Positions 32,298-32,807 of a DNA stretch of 32,807 bases are shown here, in pieces. This DNA is from Pseudoalteromonas rubra (GTDB lineage: Bacteria; Pseudomonadota; Gammaproteobacteria; Enterobacterales; Alteromonadaceae). Under the pieces are notes generated by a model. That model ran no database searches. It was not told the DNA's origin and saw only the letters and a list, made by a program, of their open reading frames with translations. The translations under genes were made by a program, and so were the position numbers. The DNA lies in contig NZ_PNCJ01000024.1 of the NCBI RefSeq assembly GCF_005887115.1, positions 1 to 32,807 of the forward strand, given 5' to 3'. Position 1 is the stretch's first letter; every line of letters begins with the position of its first letter.

Positions 32298-32366
32298 GCT
32301 CGATGTTAAAGTGCCATTAAGTCGTCCTGACGGTTGGTTCCGGCGTCGTCGTCCTGACTCGCGTTC

Positions 32367-32395
32367 GAAAACTGCGAAGCGGTGCTTCGTTTTTC
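32367..32395. other. Hairpin in tRNA spacer, first copy
   Basis: CGAAGC-ggt-GCTTCG with flanking GAAAA / TTTTTC arms, i.e. terminator-like on the plus strand. It separates a truncated tRNA remnant from the tRNA that follows it in the minus-strand transcript, where it may be a processing or partial termination signal. Confidence 0.5.
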
Positions 32396-32399
32396 TCAC

Positions 32400-32418
32400 C
32401 CAACTGAGCTAATGACGC
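32400..32418 (-). pseudogene. 5' remnant of tRNA-Lys (truncated)
   Basis: The minus strand reads GCGTCATTAGCTCAGTTGG, the acceptor 5' strand and D-arm of tRNA-Lys with GGG changed to GCG, then departs into GTGAGAAAAACG. No anticodon or T-arm follows, so it is not functional. Confidence 0.75.
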
Positions 32419-32455
32419 GCTCGAAAGTTACTTAAGTATTACACCAAATTTGAAC

Positions 32456-32531
32456 TGGTGGGTCATGATGGACTCGAACCATCGACCAATGGATTAAAAG
32501 TCCACTGCTCTACCAACTGAGCTAATGACCC
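32456..32531 (-). tRNA. tRNA-Lys (anticodon UUU), second copy
   Basis: 76 nt with encoded CCA, sequence identical to the copy at 32222-32297 as read by eye. It forms the middle of a ~233-bp tandem repeat. Confidence 0.97.
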
Positions 32532-32599
32532 GCTCGGTGTTAAAGTGCCATTAAGTCGTCCTGACGCTTGGGACCGGCTCGTCGTCCTGACTCGCGTTC

Positions 32600-32628
32600 G
32601 AAAACTGCGAAGCGGTGCTTCGTTTTTC
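32600..32628. other. Hairpin in tRNA spacer, second copy
   Basis: Same CGAAGC-ggt-GCTTCG hairpin with A/T arms as at 32367-32395, in the same position relative to the truncated tRNA. Confidence 0.5.
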
Positions 32629-32632
32629 TCAC

Positions 32633-32651
32633 CCAACTGAGCTAATGACCC
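32633..32651 (-). pseudogene. 5' remnant of tRNA-Lys (truncated), second copy
   Basis: The minus strand reads GGGTCATTAGCTCAGTTGG. It has the correct acceptor start, unlike the other remnant, and then breaks off into the same GTGAGAAAAACG sequence. Confidence 0.75.
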
Positions 32652-32688
32652 GCTCGAAAGTTACTTAAGTATTACACCAAATTTGAAA

Positions 32689-32764
32689 TGGTGGGTCATG
32701 ATGGACTCGAACCATCGACCAATGGATTAAAAGTCCACTGCTCTACCAACTGAGCTAATGACCC
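32689..32764 (-). tRNA. tRNA-Lys (anticodon UUU), third copy
   Basis: 76 nt with encoded CCA, same sequence as the other copies. It is followed on the plus strand by a short 35-bp spacer instead of the long remnant-bearing spacer. Confidence 0.97.
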
Positions 32765-32799
32765 GCTCGAAGTTACTTAAGTATTGCACCAAATTTGAA

Positions 32800-32807
32800 T
32801 GGTGGGT
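32800..32807 (-). tRNA. tRNA-Lys, fourth copy (only 3' end in window)
   Basis: TGGTGGGT matches the CCA end and acceptor bases of the other copies, after the same CACCAAATTTGAA spacer. The rest is beyond the window. Confidence 0.75.

Larger units (their letters stand above)
32222..32688 (-). repeat. Tandem ~233-bp repeat of tRNA-Lys plus spacer
   Basis: Two head-to-tail units (32222-32455 and 32456-32688), each a complete tRNA-Lys, a spacer with TTAAAGTGCCATTAAGTCGT and GTCCTGACTCGCGTTCGAAA, a hairpin, a tRNA 5' remnant and TTACTTAAGTATTACACCAA. The units differ at a few positions and by a small indel near 32332-32347. Confidence 0.9.

Noticed and set aside
32222..32807. CRISPR-like regular spacing of repeats
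   Set aside because: The repeated units are complete tRNA-Lys genes with CCA ends and tRNA folds; spacing is irregular (159, 157, 35 bases) and spacers are similar to each other.

Overview
The window looks like a chromosomal segment of a marine gammaproteobacterium of the Alteromonadales, most likely Pseudoalteromonas or a close relative. The reasons are the gene complement (an RNase E tail, yejK-yejL-yejM, aceK, recC-recB-recD without ptrA, nadA, a COG3014/LpoB/LPP20 lipoprotein cluster), the moderate base composition judged by eye, and the tRNA-Lys array. The genus is an inference from gene content; no comparison was run.

Layout. (1) 2-428: the 3' end of rne and its terminator. (2) 429-8935: an envelope region bracketed by two direct copies of a ~215-bp MITE-like repeat (653-864 and 8685-8905). 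It holds a minus-strand pair (LPP20-type lipoprotein and MltC-like lytic transglycosylase), a divergent plus-strand trio (COG3014 TPR lipoprotein, LpoB-type PBP activator, LPP20 lipoprotein), and an orphan secreted HEAT-repeat protein. (3) 8936-11765: yejK divergent from yejL-yejM; this YejM has a shortened periplasmic domain. (4) 11849-18710: a DUF4124 protein, aceK with a LysR regulator, a TerB-like protein, a periplasmic binding-like protein, a small membrane protein, an M14 metallopeptidase and a CBS-domain protein. (5) 18711-20546: a gene-free stretch with an orphan terminator, an FHA/winged-helix protein and a DUF962 membrane protein. (6) 20634-29505: the recC-recB-recD operon with overlapping ends and a good terminator. 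(7) 29613-32091: a GAF-GGDEF diguanylate cyclase, tRNA-Ser(GGA) with promoter and terminator, and nadA. (8) 32222-32807: a tandem array of tRNA-Lys(UUU) genes separated by spacers that contain 5' tRNA remnants and hairpins.

How the genes work together. The five proteins at 1105-6561 are all exported. They combine a peptidoglycan-cleaving enzyme with an activator of peptidoglycan synthesis and three lipoproteins of poorly known role, so they read as a cell-wall/outer-membrane module. RecBCD provides double-strand-break repair and degradation of foreign DNA. AceK switches isocitrate dehydrogenase at the glyoxylate branch point. Three signalling proteins (GGDEF, FHA, CBS) are present but not visibly linked to each other. 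I see no phage, transposase, CRISPR array or recognised defence island other than RecBCD. The least ordinary structures are the MITE pair around the envelope cluster, the rearranged tRNA-Lys array, the reduced YejM, and several hairpins placed exactly on the ends of convergent genes.
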